DNA from: Lampris incognitus
Lineage: Eukaryota; Chordata; Actinopteri; Lampriformes; Lampridae
Assembly: GCF_029633865.1 (NCBI RefSeq)
Contig: NC_079224.1
Location: 19,421,395-19,485,394, forward strand
Direction: 5' to 3'
Length of the DNA: 64,000 nucleotides
A program made the position numbers and the translations under genes. This document shows positions 10,397-36,997 of this stretch, piece by piece (positions within the stretch are counted from its first letter, which is position 1; every line of letters begins with the position of its first letter). The notes below the pieces were generated by a model. The model ran no database searches. It worked only from the letters and a program-made list of their open reading frames with translations, and was not told where the DNA came from.

Positions 10397-10416
10397 CAGT
10401 GTCTGTGCATGTATAT

Positions 10417-10421
<5 letters not shown>

Positions 10422-10460
<39 letters not shown>
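10422..10460. repeat. (GT)n microsatellite in cxcr4 3' UTR
   Basis: About 19 GT units lie 26 nt after the cxcr4 stop codon. Confidence 0.8.
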
Positions 10461-10463
<3 letters not shown>

Positions 10464-10656
10464 CATGTGTTTTTGCACATGGGTTGATGTACGAGTATAT
10501 GTGTAAGAATGTTTATACACGAAGAGTCCAAGAGAGTAAGGAGCAGTCTGCTGGCCCATGACTTACCCTCTCCCTTGTGACGGAGTTTCTCATGTAAATA
10601 CTGTATCTAGAATGCTTCACAGTGCCGCTTTCCTTGTCTATTTTGAAAGTGTTTGT

Positions 10657-10662
10657 AATAAA
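10657..10662 (+). terminator. Polyadenylation signal of cxcr4
   Basis: AATAAA lies 261 nt after the stop codon. A CT-rich simple repeat follows at about 10760-10850. Confidence 0.5.
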
Positions 10663-11109
10663 ATTTGAAAACATGAGAAGATTTGTTTGTTTCCTGAGTG
10701 AAACACTTCCTGCCTTGCATTCAACCACTCAACCAAGGCTAAGGCCACCCCAACCTCTCTGTCTGCCCATCTCTCTCTCCTCTCTCTCTCTCTCTCTCTT
10801 GTTCTCTCCTTTGCTCCTTCTCTCTGTTTCTGTCTTTCTCTCTTTCACAGTGTGGGGTCATCTCACATGTGGGTCAAGTATCCATTGCAACCCATTGAAA
10901 CTAAATCAGTGTTTAGTCTGGTGTAAAACCAACTTGTTGAGGTAGGGATTCTATGACCGAGGTCATTTTATAGCACATTTCAAAAGGAATGGGTGAGAAA
11001 GAGGATGGGACAAGCCACAAGAGCAATGAATCAAATCCATACACATTAGGAAGCAAGTATGTGCCACAAACTTGTCTTGAGTCAGGAAAGGCAGTTGAGA
11101 CATTAATTC

Positions 11110-11390
11110 TCCAAAGGAGTTGAATCAAGTGTGACTGGACTTGGTATATATCCGTGAAGACATTTCGCCTCTCATCTAAGAGGCTTCATCCCTTCCTGCC
11201 TTTCTGACTAGACCAAGCTAGTCTGACTGGCTGGTGATGAGACTCAGTATTTATCCTCTTTGGAGTCGTTATCAGAGCTCTCTGATAACCTCTTGGATGA
11301 GAGGCGAAACGTCTTCATGGATATACTATACCAAGTCCAGTTGCACTTGATTCAGTTCCTTTGGATAACCATGACCTGGATGAATGAGAA
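11110..11390. mobile_element. Penelope-like tails in inverted orientation
   Basis: The tail of the second Penelope-like family (compare 14477-14640) appears on the minus strand at about 11110-11210 and on the plus strand at about 11275-11390. Both contain the stem 'cctctyrgatgagagg' and the flank 'ttggtatatat.' or its complement. Between them lies the block 'gaccaagctagtctgact'. The plus copy has a hammerhead-like core at 11282-11310. No coding part is present. Confidence 0.65.
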
Positions 11391-11901
11391 CATTCACAGA
11401 CGAGACATTAATTCATTTTGTTGGACTACCCACAAATACTGTTTTATCCTTGACAAGGTGTATTATGGGTTTAAGATGTAACTTGCCAAATACAGTTTCT
11501 TAAAAGGAAGCGCATTTCAAAAAATTTGGTTGGAAGTCTGGTGAGTGTTTTAAAAAAATATTATTGTTATAATCTGTGTCTCTCTTTATGTCGATTCTTT
11601 ATCTCTCAAAAAATCACTGTTGGGATCCACTGATCCGCAGCATGAACACGTTCAGTTCTGTTTCTTCTGAAAATGAAACGTGGGAGTTTTCAACCTTGAG
11701 CCTTGGCCCATTGGCGTGTGAGTCGACACTGGTGTCATGAGTAGTCTCGACCCGCTCGTGTGTGGACGTGTGAGTGCCGGATTTATCATCCTGATGGTGT
11801 ATACAATTTGGTTGAACACGGTGAGAGAGACGGGAGGGGAGGGGATGCTGGTGATGGGGGGGGTCAGTAAGTCAATTTTCCCAGCCGCCTCGGGGGCACA
11901 A

Positions 11902-11935
<34 letters not shown>

Positions 11936-12672
11936 GCACACGCACGCACTTCCCCAAGACTCACTTCCAAGTGGAAGTGAGAGAAACAGAAGCTGGAAGT
12001 TTACTGTGTCTCACTTCCTGGAGTAAAGTGGAGGAAGACGGAGAGGAAAGGGAGATGAGAAAAAGAGAGAGATTACTGTAAGATAACTGCTTAACACGAT
12101 GCAATGCAAGTTTGACTCTGCAACTGTGTGGGTAAATTACACCAAATCCCATTATTACTGCAATACTTTTATCGCAACTCACATGTAGAATTTAGGCCCA
12201 GTAAGCCAAAACCTCAGCTCTGTGCCCATTTCATGTGTTGGAGTCACGCAATAGGTGTGTCACAAGTGTGTACAAGCGCACAAAAGCACACATGTGCACA
12301 TATGCACACACAAAACACACGCACACACACACATGCACACTCACACAAGCTGTCACATAAACACACAATACACACAAACAATTTTTCTGCTATTTATAGT
12401 ATATTCAAAACAGGAAATACTTCCTGCGGCTCATTTTAGGAAAAACAAGCAGTCAAGACAATCAAACAAGCCAGTGAGCGGTTCTGCAACATAGAACTGT
12501 GGTGAGCATACACATTATTATTATCATTACATTTACATGTATTAAAGTAAACAGGACTCATGCAGGTCTTGTTTTTTTCCAACGTATCATAGCCAGTGTT
12601 TAATTTGAGCGCTCATGTTGCTTCATAAAAACCTCTGATGGCTTCATTTGGATGACGCACAAACATAGATAC
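11391..12672. other. Intergenic DNA with (CA)n tracts
   Basis: (CA)n at about 11906-11936 and CA-rich sequence at 12290-12375 produce spurious His/Thr-rich frames. No gene was seen. Confidence 0.4.
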
Positions 12673-12812
12673 TGTAACGACCACGAATAAGTAGACTCGC
12701 TTAGCCCTTGGCTAAGGGGTCTGACCCTTTAATTAACTGGTTAACGTTGTCGCCCGTGGTGCGAAAGATATGGGTTCGCGTGGCGGTCCCAGGCTGCCCC
12801 CCTAATTCACTA
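12673..12812 (+). repeat. Possible tRNA-like or LTR-like repeat remnant
   Basis: The stretch 'ctggttaacgttgtcgccc' followed by 'gatatgggttcgcgt' resembles A and B boxes of a tRNA-derived repeat. The outer bounds TGTAAC...CTACA could instead suggest a short LTR remnant. Neither reading is secure. Confidence 0.2.
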
Positions 12813-13154
12813 CAATTCTGTTAAAAAGTTGCATGCCAGGAAGTTCTGAGTGCTGGGTTGTGAGCGCTTTTGTAATCTTCACGCAATAAATCCAAGAAGT
12901 GAGTGAACGAAAAAGTAAATGTCTTCTCTTTGACCGCCTTCAATCAGTCATTGCAGTAATCCTTTTTTCCTTATCTCCTTGGTATCCTATTACCCCTTAT
13001 CTGCCACCATCTCTCCTTTCCTCTCCCCTCCTCTTTTTGGCCCAGTCTGTCTGGCTGGTTGGTGCCAACAGTGCTATTACTGCACAACAAAAGTGTATGC
13101 TGGCGTTGCTATGGCTGTGTGATTCTTGGCATGTGGGCATAATCTGTCCGTGAT

Positions 13155-13187
<33 letters not shown>

Positions 13188-13230
13188 GTTGATGGTGAGT
13201 ATCACTGTTGTTGTTATTTTGACGTTTGTT
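12813..13230. other. No gene seen
   Basis: Pyrimidine-rich stretch near 12960-13040 and an (ATA)n tract at about 13158-13188. No coding signal. Confidence 0.35.
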
Positions 13231-13583
13231 AGAAAGAAGAAAGCCACTTTATTTTGTCATTGTATTCTTACAACGAATTGTACTCTTACAATGGATTTGT
13301 CTTCTGCATTTAACCTATCTTATTGTATAGGAGCAGCGCCTGGGGACCAACTCCAGTTCTCCTTTCCATTGCCTTGCTCAGGGACACGGGCAGGAGTATT
13401 AACCCTAACATGCGTGTCTTTTTGATGGTGGGAGGAAACCAGAGCACCCGCAGGAAACTCACGCCGACACGAGAAGAACATGCAAACTCCACACAGAAAG
13501 GACCTGGGATGGCCTGGGGTTCGAACCCAGGACCTTCTTGCTGTGAGGCAACAGTGCTAATCACTGGGTCACTGTGCCACCTT
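13231..13583 (-). repeat. tRNA-derived SINE family A, LINE-like A/T tail subtype
   Basis: On the minus strand it starts with a tRNA-like head (an A box like 'tgacccagtgattag', and B box 'ggttcgaacccca' near 13530). The conserved body 'ggagtttgcatgttct' and 'ggtttcctccca' follows. It ends in 'tacaatgacaaaataaag', a LINE-type tail. This tail differs from the GGAT tail of the copies at 40402 and 60185. Confidence 0.7.
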
Positions 13584-13724
13584 TTTTTTCGCCTTTTTTT
13601 TTTTAGAAAAAATAATCATCATTATCGTTACTGAAGAGCAAGTTGATTTGACTTCACTTGATTAAGAGAACACGTACTCATGTGCGGCAAAACCTTGGGA
13701 AAGTAGATATGGGAAAAGAGAGGG

Positions 13725-13767
<43 letters not shown>

Positions 13768-13972
13768 CATGTGCAAACTTCAGAGCTGCTTAGAAATACC
13801 ACTGTTTCATAATGAGGGGCACTAAGTAGTTAGAGGCCTGCTTTGACATGTAGAGGCAGCTGATAAGCCAGAGAAGATTCAAGCCAGCATCATACTCATA
13901 CCAACCAGCATCGCCAAGCTTTTGGATATTACTGCCTTCATAACAAATGTGGGTATGCATGCGTGTGCGTGC

Positions 13973-14017
<45 letters not shown>

Positions 14018-14476
14018 GAAGCCTACAGGTGGTCAGGTTCTCTCACAGTCAGACAGGCTGAGTTTCCTGTCACCGAACAATCGTGGGAAAATCAGAGATG
14101 GAGATGGAGACAAAGAGTGAGGTTGAGGGAGAGCGAGAGAGACATGGGTCGCATCCAAATAGCCTGCAATGACTTCCTGCTTTGTTCCTGGTGGATTAAT
14201 ACAATGTGACAGGTGAAACCAATTGCCTGCTGGGGTCACTCTGAACAGATGGAGTTAAGAGTAGGATGAAAGAGATTTTCTCACCTCCTGACAGTATTGA
14301 TGAGACCAAACAAAACCCTGGCCCAATATGTCCCTTGTGTTTATTCCCTGCCCAGCAGATGCTCTTTATTTGCATGTATGAAAATAGATGAATGAGGAGC
14401 AGTAGTCTAAGTCAACTGTAAACATTTTAAGTCAAGTCAAGTCAAGTCAAGTTTATTTGTACAGCCCAATACGATT
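13584..14476. other. Intergenic DNA with two microsatellites
   Basis: (CA)n at about 13727-13764 and (GT)n at about 13961-14012, with a short (AAGTC)n run at 14430-14452. No gene was seen. Confidence 0.45.
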
Positions 14477-15470
14477 ATCCAAAGGAATTGAATCAAGTGC
14501 AACTGGACTTGGTATATATATCTGTGAAGACGTTTCGCCTCTCATTCAAGAGGCTTCATCAGTTCGTGCTTTTCTGACTAGACCAAGCTAGTCTGACTGG
14601 CTGGTGATGAGACTCAGATATTTATCCTCTTTGGAGTCGTTATCAGAGCTATTGATATGCGTGGCTCTTTGTGTTCCGATGTTTAGCAATGCTCATCGTT
14701 GTCAGAGGTATTGATGTGCGTGGCTCTTTGTGATCCGATGATAAGCAGCGACGGTCGTTGGGGCTGTTAGTTTAGACTTCGTTAGTGTTCCATTCAGTGG
14801 TCATGAGAGTCATTGGAGCCATTAGTGGTCGACTGTTGTTCTTGGAGGCTAGGCTTCTTGAGTCTCCTGGGTAGAGATGAAAGGACGGCATTGTAAGTGG
14901 GGGATAGGTGGTGTCGCAGACCTCCTCCTCTGTTGAGGGATGGTTTTTCCAGTTTCGCATAGATGGCTTCCTTCACCCCTCTTTCAAACCATCTATCTTC
15001 CCTGTCCAAAATGTGTACGTTGCTGTCCTCGAAGGAGTGTGTCTTCTCCTTTAGGTGTAGATAGACTGCTGAGTCTTGTCCTGAGGAGTTTGACCTTCTG
15101 TGTTGGGCCATCCGTTTGTTTAGTGGTTGTTTGGTTTCTCCTATGTATAGGTCAGTGCAATCCTCATTGCATTGTGCAGCATACACCAGATTGCTTTTTT
15201 GGGTGTGTGGTATACGGTCTTTGGGATGAGCCAGTCTTTGTCAGAGTGTGTTGCTGGGTTTGAAGTATACCGGGATGCAGTGTTTGCTAAAAAGACCCCA
15301 GAAACATACGGGATGCCTATGTTATTCATTCTGTTCCTTTTCTCCTCATCGCTCACCTGGTTTTTAACGCTCCCCTCAGGTGTTTGTGTTTGCCTGAGTG
15401 CTGCTGGGCACATTGTCAGCTCTGTGTTGCAGAGTTCTGATGACGCCCAGTTTGTGTTCCAGAGGGTGGT
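14477..15470 (-). mobile_element. 5'-truncated Penelope-like element, second family
   Basis: The minus-strand frame from about 15400 to 14794 encodes the end of a Penelope-like polyprotein. A linker is followed by a GIY-YIG endonuclease domain with 'LVYAVQCNEDCTDLYIGETK', 'KRMAQHRRSNSSGQDSAVY' and 'HILDREDRWFERGVKEAIY', and then the conserved tail 'HHLSPTYNAVLSSLPRRLK'. This domain nicks DNA at the insertion site in such elements. About 300 bp of non-coding tail follows (14790-14477), with a hammerhead-ribozyme-like core at 14532-14562. The reverse transcriptase is missing, as expected for a copy cut short at its 5' end. The endonuclease reading frame is better preserved than in the family at 1-945. 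Confidence 0.82.
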
Positions 15471-15894
15471 GTGAGTCGAAAAGTAGATATTGATCTGTGT
15501 GTGTAGTTTTCCTGTAAACTGTTAAACTTCCTGTTATGAAAGGATGGGCCCAATACGATTACAAATTTGCCTCAAGGGGCTTTACAGCAACAAAACAGCC
15601 TGTCCTTAGACCCTCGCATCAGATTTTACACACCTGTTAACTGGTAACTTTTATATTCAGCCTGAAAGTAACAAGATAGATATTCATTGTGGTTGCAGTG
15701 GACAGCTGGTTCCTATTTTTTTTCATGACCTTTGTTGCCACCGGCGTTATGACTTACACGGCCGCGTCTACTCCTTCATCTTCCACTTTAAAAGTACTAA
15801 CGAACAGTAGCCTCTAGTGGTTGTCTTGAGTTACTACGCCAGCCGATATTTCCGCTTTATTACTGCGCTCCGAGGGCGCACATTTCTACTAGGA
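15471..15894. other. Intergenic DNA, no gene seen
   Basis: Unremarkable sequence between the Penelope-like fragment and the mcm6 promoter. Confidence 0.35.
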
Positions 15895-16165
15895 AGAGTA
15901 TCGCGGGAAAAGGGAAAGAGGCGTTGCCTTGTTTTGTATATTCACACGGGATTGGTTGGAAACTTCTAAACGGGTTGGAAAGCGTTAAAAAATACAACCA
16001 CCTAATTGGTGGAGAGTGGCGCGCCGTTAACCACGTGGTCTTGGTTTTCGCGCGAAACTGCCACTCTGCCCCTTCCTCAACGTGTTCTGGTTGTTTTTGG
16101 AGGAGTACGGTGGACCTTTGTTAGAAAAAGCCCCAAAACTGACATCGGTGTAACACCGTATCAAT
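15895..16165 (+). promoter_or_regulatory. mcm6 promoter with E2F, CCAAT and E-box motifs
   Basis: GCGGGAAA at 15903-15910 and the palindromic TTTTCGCGCGAAA at 16045-16057 are E2F/DP consensus sites. ATTGG (inverted CCAAT) occurs near 15952 and 16003, and CACGTG at 16032-16037. No TATA box is seen. This layout fits the G1/S control known for MCM genes. Site function is inferred from motif only. Confidence 0.65.
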
Positions 16166-31320
<15,155 letters not shown>

Positions 31321-31927
31321 ACATGTCCCTTTTCCAACCCCCATCCGCCTTTTCTTACAACCCCGACTTCTTCACCTTTTCTGATTCCACATCCAACTCA
31401 AAGTGACTGTTGAAAAGTGTTTTATATTGAATACCCATATGTAAGAAATGCATAATGGCATTTGAGACCGTTTAGGTTTTATTCTGGTTTTGGTATTAAG
31501 CATCTCTGGCATTCACGGTTTAAACTCCTAAGATGAAGTAAAGGTCGTTAGTCACACTGACTGTTTGTAAATATGCTGCTCTTTGCTCCTTTTCTTCTAA
31601 GTGTTGGCAGGCTTTATCAGATTTCTTTGGTTCTCAAGATGTAGAATTGCCTTAAATTGAGGAGTTACATTATTCAGTAAATAGTAAGTCAGTTTTTTGA
31701 TGGGATAACTGTGATTACTATGTATTTCATGCATACAGATTGCTTTTCCATACGTTGGAATTATTTTGTGTAGATATGTATTTTGAACACAACACATTAG
31801 TAAAAGTCTTTGTAAAATTGACAGAACATTCCTTGGGTACATGTAATTTCTGTTGTCCATGTTGTTCGGCCCACTTTGTTGCATTATTGCCTCCATATAT
31901 AATTTGTTTTGTCTGAATAGCTTGAGA

Positions 31928-31933
31928 AATAAA
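31928..31933 (+). terminator. Polyadenylation signal of mcm6
   Basis: AATAAA about 608 nt after the mcm6 stop codon; the intervening 3' UTR is AT-rich and uninterrupted. Confidence 0.5.
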
Positions 31934-32365
31934 AATATGTATATGTTCTCGTGATATCTTGGAATATCAATGATCAGGCAGAGGCTTCATCTCACTTGAG
32001 CTGGCTTTTATCACTGGAACTGCCACAGCAACATTTTAACATGAACAACATTGGGGGTACAGCGTCTTCCGACTGGGCTCTATACACTCTACACACACTC
32101 TGCCTAATTCCCTTATACAAATTACACTGGAGCCCTCTATTGGTCCTTGACAGCAATAACACGCTATAGCCACTTAATCACGATTCTTTTGTCTGGTAGG
32201 TTTTTCTAGTATACCATGACGTATAGATATTTATTTTTTTAACTAATGTGGTTCTCTTGTTTTTTTCGCCATATTTTAATGATAGTTTAAATCGTGTATG
32301 AGGTCCGAAAATTTTTTAAAACGTCGAATCAAACAAGTTTTCGTGCCCACTTGAAAACTTCCCCC

Positions 32366-32412
32366 TGCGCATGCGTGCCTGAAGTTTCGTCCTTGCACAA
32401 CAAAGATGGCGG
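32366..32412 (+). promoter_or_regulatory. NRF-1 and YY1 motifs at the start of the 167-aa gene
   Basis: TGCGCATGCGTG (32366-32377) matches the NRF-1 palindrome. AAGATGGCGGC (about 32404-32414) is a YY1 site overlapping the start codon. This pair is characteristic of nuclear genes for mitochondrial proteins. Confidence 0.6.
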
Positions 32413-35400
32413 CGCATTACACGAAATTGCCCATGTCAGTACTGCTGAAAGGTAAAACTTGTTTCTCTCATATGTTTTAAATATGCTGTGGTAGCGATTG
32501 AATGCAAAGGTCTGTCTAGGTATTTGGGCTCAGAAGTTGGGGCTGAACAGCTGTGTCTTTGTCAGGTAGAACGAAGATTACATGTTGAAACAAGATGGAT
32601 GTTTCTCTGTTCAAGGTGTACGCCTTCTACCACAGCGATTTCAGTGGACGCACAGATGTCAAACCCCATTAGTGCCTCTGTGTTTACGGCTTGAAGCGTC
32701 TCAGTATCACTTTCTTCATCAATCTTCCGGACCCACACTCTCCAGCACCAAGGCAGACCCACACAGGAGTTCAGAATCGCAGAGGAGGCCAGATGCACAA
32801 AAAGATGACAAAAAGGACGAGTCTGAAGAAGAGTATGAGGGTCCTGAGTACATCCCCAAGAGAAAGGCAAAAAATCCTATGATGAAGGTTGGCTTTGCCT
32901 GGTGAGTACACCATACTTATACTCATATCTTGATCCCTATTTTATGTTTATGTTCAATCTATGGAACACACACAGAGACACACGCACATTGAATTCTCTG
33001 CTCATGCATCACATCTCCTAAAACAATTTTTTTGTACTTCTCTTTTTAATTACTAATTCAAAGTACATTTTATGTACTTTGTACTCTTTTAATTATACTT
33101 TATATATGATTGTTCCTAATTGCTTTTATTTACTGTCTTTTAATTATATTTATTATGGTGGTTCCTTTTCTGTTTTTATTTGTGTAAAGCACATTGAATT
33201 GCCCTGTGTACAAAATGTGCTTTAAAAATAAACTTGTTTGCTTGCTTGTTAAACTAGATAAAGCTATTTCACACTCTTTGCATCCAATCTGCCTTTATAC
33301 CTACTTGCATTACAAAATTATTCATTCTTTTCAGTTAGCACAAAGTGACAGCAGTGATTGCCCAATACAGTGCATCCGGAAAGTATTCACACCCCTTCAC
33401 TTTCCCTACATTTTGTTATGTTACAGCCTTATTCCAAAATGGATTAAATTCTTTTTTTCCCTCATCAATCTACACACAATACCCCACAATGACAAAGTGA
33501 AAAAGGTTTTGTAGAAATTTTTGCAAATTTATTAAAAATAAAAAAACTGAAATATTGCATGTACATAAGTATTCACACCCTTTGCTATGACACTCAAAAT
33601 TGACCTCAGGTTCATCCTGTTTCCACCGATCATCCTTGAGATGGTTCTACATCTTGATTGGAGTCCACCTGTAATAAATTCAATGGATTGGACATGATTT
33701 GGAAAGGCACACACCTGTCTATATAAGGTCCCACTGTTGACAGTGCATGTCAGAGCAGAAACCAAGCCATGAAGTCAAAGGAATTGTCTGTGGACCTCCG
33801 AGACAGGATTGTATCGAGGCACAGATCTGGGGAAGGGTACAAAAAAATGTCTACAGCTTTGAATGTCCCGAAGAGCACAGTGGTCTTCATCATTCGTAAA
33901 TGGAAGAAGTTTGGATCCACCAGGACTCTTCCTAGAGCTGGCCGCCCAGCCAAACTGAGCAATCGGGGGAGAAGGGCCTTGGTCAGGGAGGTGACCAAGA
34001 AACCGATGGTCACTCTGACAGAGCTCCAGCGTTCCTCTGTGGAGATGGGAGAACCTTCCAGAAGGACAACCATCTCTGCAGCACTCCACCAATCAGGCCT
34101 TTATGGTAGAGTGGCCAGACGGAAGCCTCTGCTCAGTAAAAGGCACATGACAGCCCGCTTGGTGTTTGCCAGAAAGCACCTAAAGGACTCTCAGACCATG
34201 AGAAACAAGATTCTCTAGTCTGATGAAACCAAGATTGAACTCTTTGGCCTGAATGCCAAACGTCACATCTGGAGGAAACCAGGCACCTCTCATCACCTTG
34301 CTAATACCATCCCTACAATGAAGCATGATGGTGGCAGCATCATGCTGTGGGGATGTTTTTCAGCGGCAGGAACTAGGAGACTAGTCAGGATCGAGAGAAA
34401 GATGAATGGAGCAAAGTACAGAGAGATCCTTGATGAAAACCTGCTCCAGAGCGCTCAGGACCTCAGACTGGGGCGAAGGTTTACCTTCCAACACGACAAT
34501 GACCCTAAGCACACAGCCAAGACAATGAAGGAGTGGCTTCGGGACAAGTCTGTGAATGTCCTTGAGTGGCCCAGCCAGAGCCCAGACTTGAACCCCGTTG
34601 AACATCTCTGGAAAGACCTGAAAATAGCTGTGCAAGGATGCTCCCCATCTAACCTTACAGAGCTCGAGAGGATCTGCAGAGAAGAATGGGAGAAATACCC
34701 CAAATATAGGTGTGCCAAGCTTGTATCTTCATACCCAAGAAGACTTGAGGCTGTAATCGCTGCCAAGGGTGCCTCAACCAATTACTGAGTAAAGGGTGTG
34801 AATACTTATGTACATGCAATATTTCAGTTTTTTATTTTTAATAAATTTGCAAAAATTTCTACAAAACCTTTTTCGCTTTATTATTATGGGGTATTGTATG
34901 TAGATGATGAGGAAAAAAAAAGGAATTTAATCCATTTTGGAATAAGGCTGTAACATAACAAAATGTGAGGAAAGTGAAGGGGTGTGAATACTTTCCGGAT
35001 GCACTGCAGAGAAGAATGGGAGAAATACCCCAAATATAGGTGTGCCAAGCTTGTAGCTTCATACCCAAGAAGACTTGAGGCTGTAATCGCTGCCAAGGGC
35101 GCCTCAACCAATTACTGAGTAAAGGGTGTGAATACTTATGTACATGCAATATTTCAGTTTTTTATTTTTAATAAATTTGCAAAAATTTCTACAAAACCTT
35201 TTTCGCTTTATCATTATGGGGTATTGTATGTAGATTGATGAGGGAAAAAAAAGGAATTTAATCCATTTTGGAATAAGGCTGTAACATAACAAAATGTGGG
35301 GAAAGTGAAGGGGTGTGAATACTTTCCGGATGCACTGTATGTTGCAGATGACATCAACTTGATGTCAAGGTAACAAAAACACAGAGATGTTTAGGTTTGA

Positions 35401-35788
35401 TCCACAGATGTTAACATAAATGGTAGAAACTGGAATCTAAGATGGAGAATAATTTCTCTATTCAGCCCTGCCTCTTTATCTATGCTAGGTCCACATTGCA
35501 TTGTGAATAATGGAATTAATGTTACTAAAGCATGATTGTATGATTTCATGATTGTAACCTATAAGTTGGTTTTTGACCGAGGGTTTTATTAATATATGTC
35601 TGTCTCCACCCTCCAGGATGATAGGCCTACCTTCAGGTGTAATTGGCTTCATCCTGGCTAAGAGGGAAGTGGACAAGAACCGATTGAAGCAGCTGAAGGT
35701 TCGACAGCGAATGAAGAGGTCCAATGAGGGAGAATACGAGGGAGGGCGCTACCGCCGTCATACAGAAGAAAGTAAATTGGATCATTGA
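32406..35788 (+). CDS. Putative mitochondrial single-pass membrane protein, 167 aa
   Basis: Exons 32406-32451, 32616-32901 and 35617-35788 join to 504 nt (167 aa) with phase-matched GT-AG introns. The first 45 residues are basic and lack acids until the Glu near residue 46 ([20 protein letters not shown], then PQRFQWTHR), as in a mitochondrial presequence. A charged, disordered middle ([20 protein letters not shown]) leads to one hydrophobic segment, about residues 107-125, with the motif [21 protein letters not shown] strongly basic tail follows ([21 protein letters not shown]). The segment with its basic flank suggests a small inner-membrane protein. I recall similar uncharacterised metazoan proteins but cannot name the orthologue. 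NRF-1 and YY1 motifs at the 5' end agree with a mitochondrial role. The second intron is enlarged by a Tc1 element. Confidence 0.72.
33368..35337 (+). mobile_element. Tc1-like transposon with duplicated 3' end
   Basis: Flanked by TA on both sides (33366 and 35338). The ends 'cagtgcatccggaaagtatt' and its complement form terminal inverted repeats of about 80 bp or more. A first right-hand terminus is reached near 35008; the last 330 bp (transposase end plus terminal repeat) are then repeated to 35337. The join shares only CTG between the two copies. It lies in the second intron of the 167-aa gene. Confidence 0.9.
33769..34788 (+). pseudogene. Tc1 transposase, full length with one in-frame stop
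   Basis: 339 codons before the TGA, the normal Tc1 length. The N-terminal paired-like helix-turn-helix reads '[20 protein letters not shown]' and '[16 protein letters not shown]'. A GRPRT-like linker (RAGRPAK) follows. Catalytic acids are in '[10 protein letters not shown]', '[12 protein letters not shown]' and '[15 protein letters not shown]' (DD34E). A single TAG at 34216-34218 replaces the Trp codon usually found just before SDETK; the rest is one open frame. The good preservation points to recent arrival. Confidence 0.88.
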
Positions 35789-36177
35789 AGTGTATAGGTT
35801 TGTCTGAACTGATGGAGACTATGACTTGAATCACGGCATGAATTACATAACATGAACGAATTACATAGCATAAAAGATGAGCGCCAAGACAGCCTCCTAT
35901 CCCTACTGGCCAAAGACTGAATGGCTTAAGCTCCAAGATAATGAGAGTGCTTACTGCTGAAGATAAACCCCAAGTTGCTCTTTCAGACCTTCACCACTAG
36001 CTCAGTAAATTGGTCGGTTTTAGCTTTAGGCTGTTATAGGGCATAGTGAATCAGGTGAACAGACAGTCCTTTTGAGACCCAAGATTTATACCCAATCAAA
36101 TTTGGGCTGAATCCCTTCACTATAGAACCAGGAAAGCAGGGAGCAGCCATTGGATTCTTATCTGTTTCGAATCACTG

Positions 36178-36218
36178 GTTTTATTCTTGGTGACATAACC
36201 TGTTACCAAGAATAAAAC
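36178..36218. repeat. Hairpin with A/T-rich arms in the 3' flank
   Basis: 'gttttattcttggt' and its complement 'accaagaataaaac' are separated by about 13 nt. The right arm contains AATAAA, and the left arm contains the same signal on the other strand. It could serve as the polyadenylation signal of the 167-aa gene. Confidence 0.4.
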
Positions 36219-36991
36219 AATGACAATGTGTTTAGCCAATAGATTGTATGTGCACCTCTTCAGCCAAGTTAACAAATGCAAAACTGTGCTCTCATCCTGT
36301 ATGTGTTCTGTATATATTTCATAAAATGGTTGATTTATTTGTACTGTTGTACTGCATATGCAAGATGTTAAATTTGAACTGTAAATAGATTAAATCACAT
36401 CTCACAAAAGTATTTATTTGATATGAAAAGGCATTTTGATGCTCCCACAGGAGTACGTATATTTCTAAGCAACTCTCTTTCACTACCTCTACCTACATAT
36501 ACAAAATATTGGAACATTGTTTTGTATAAACTCTTGAAGTCTTCCAACTGGGAGCCTTATTTTACTACGGTTACAGCTTGGAAAACAACCCTACCCCTTT
36601 CTAACAGCACCTGGGCCAAACTGTAGTCACAATTCATTCTAAGAGTGTGTATGGCACACTGTGTACAAAATGTGTGGTCTTTATCAGATCAAGGCTTGTC
36701 AAGAAACATTCATATGAACAGAGATGTTTACAAGAATTACTTTTTTGTAAATGTCCTGTGATAATTATTCTGGCCCTCAGTGTATTCTGTGTAGCAAAAG
36801 CCATTCTTTTGACAATGCTGCACAAGGATAAAACCATACATAGAAGATGTTTGCAAAATGGATCACCTCAGTCTTTTTCTCATTAGATTATAAACAGGTC
36901 CCTCCCGGGGGTTACAACCCAGAATGTAATAATACTACAAAAGCCAAGTGAATATATATCCCCTGTACATCACAAAGATACAAAATTCTAT
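36219..36991. other. Intergenic DNA, no gene seen
   Basis: AT-rich, with short chance ORFs only. Confidence 0.35.
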
Positions 36992-36997
36992 TTTATT
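36992..36997 (-). terminator. Possible polyadenylation signal of the tmbim1-like gene
   Basis: TTTATT on the plus strand (AATAAA on the minus strand) about 900 nt beyond the stop codon at 37897-37899. Other AT-rich candidates exist closer in. Confidence 0.3.

Noticed and set aside
12673-12812. Solo LTR call
   Set aside because: TG...CA bounds are weak, no target duplication was found and no matching second copy is in the window.
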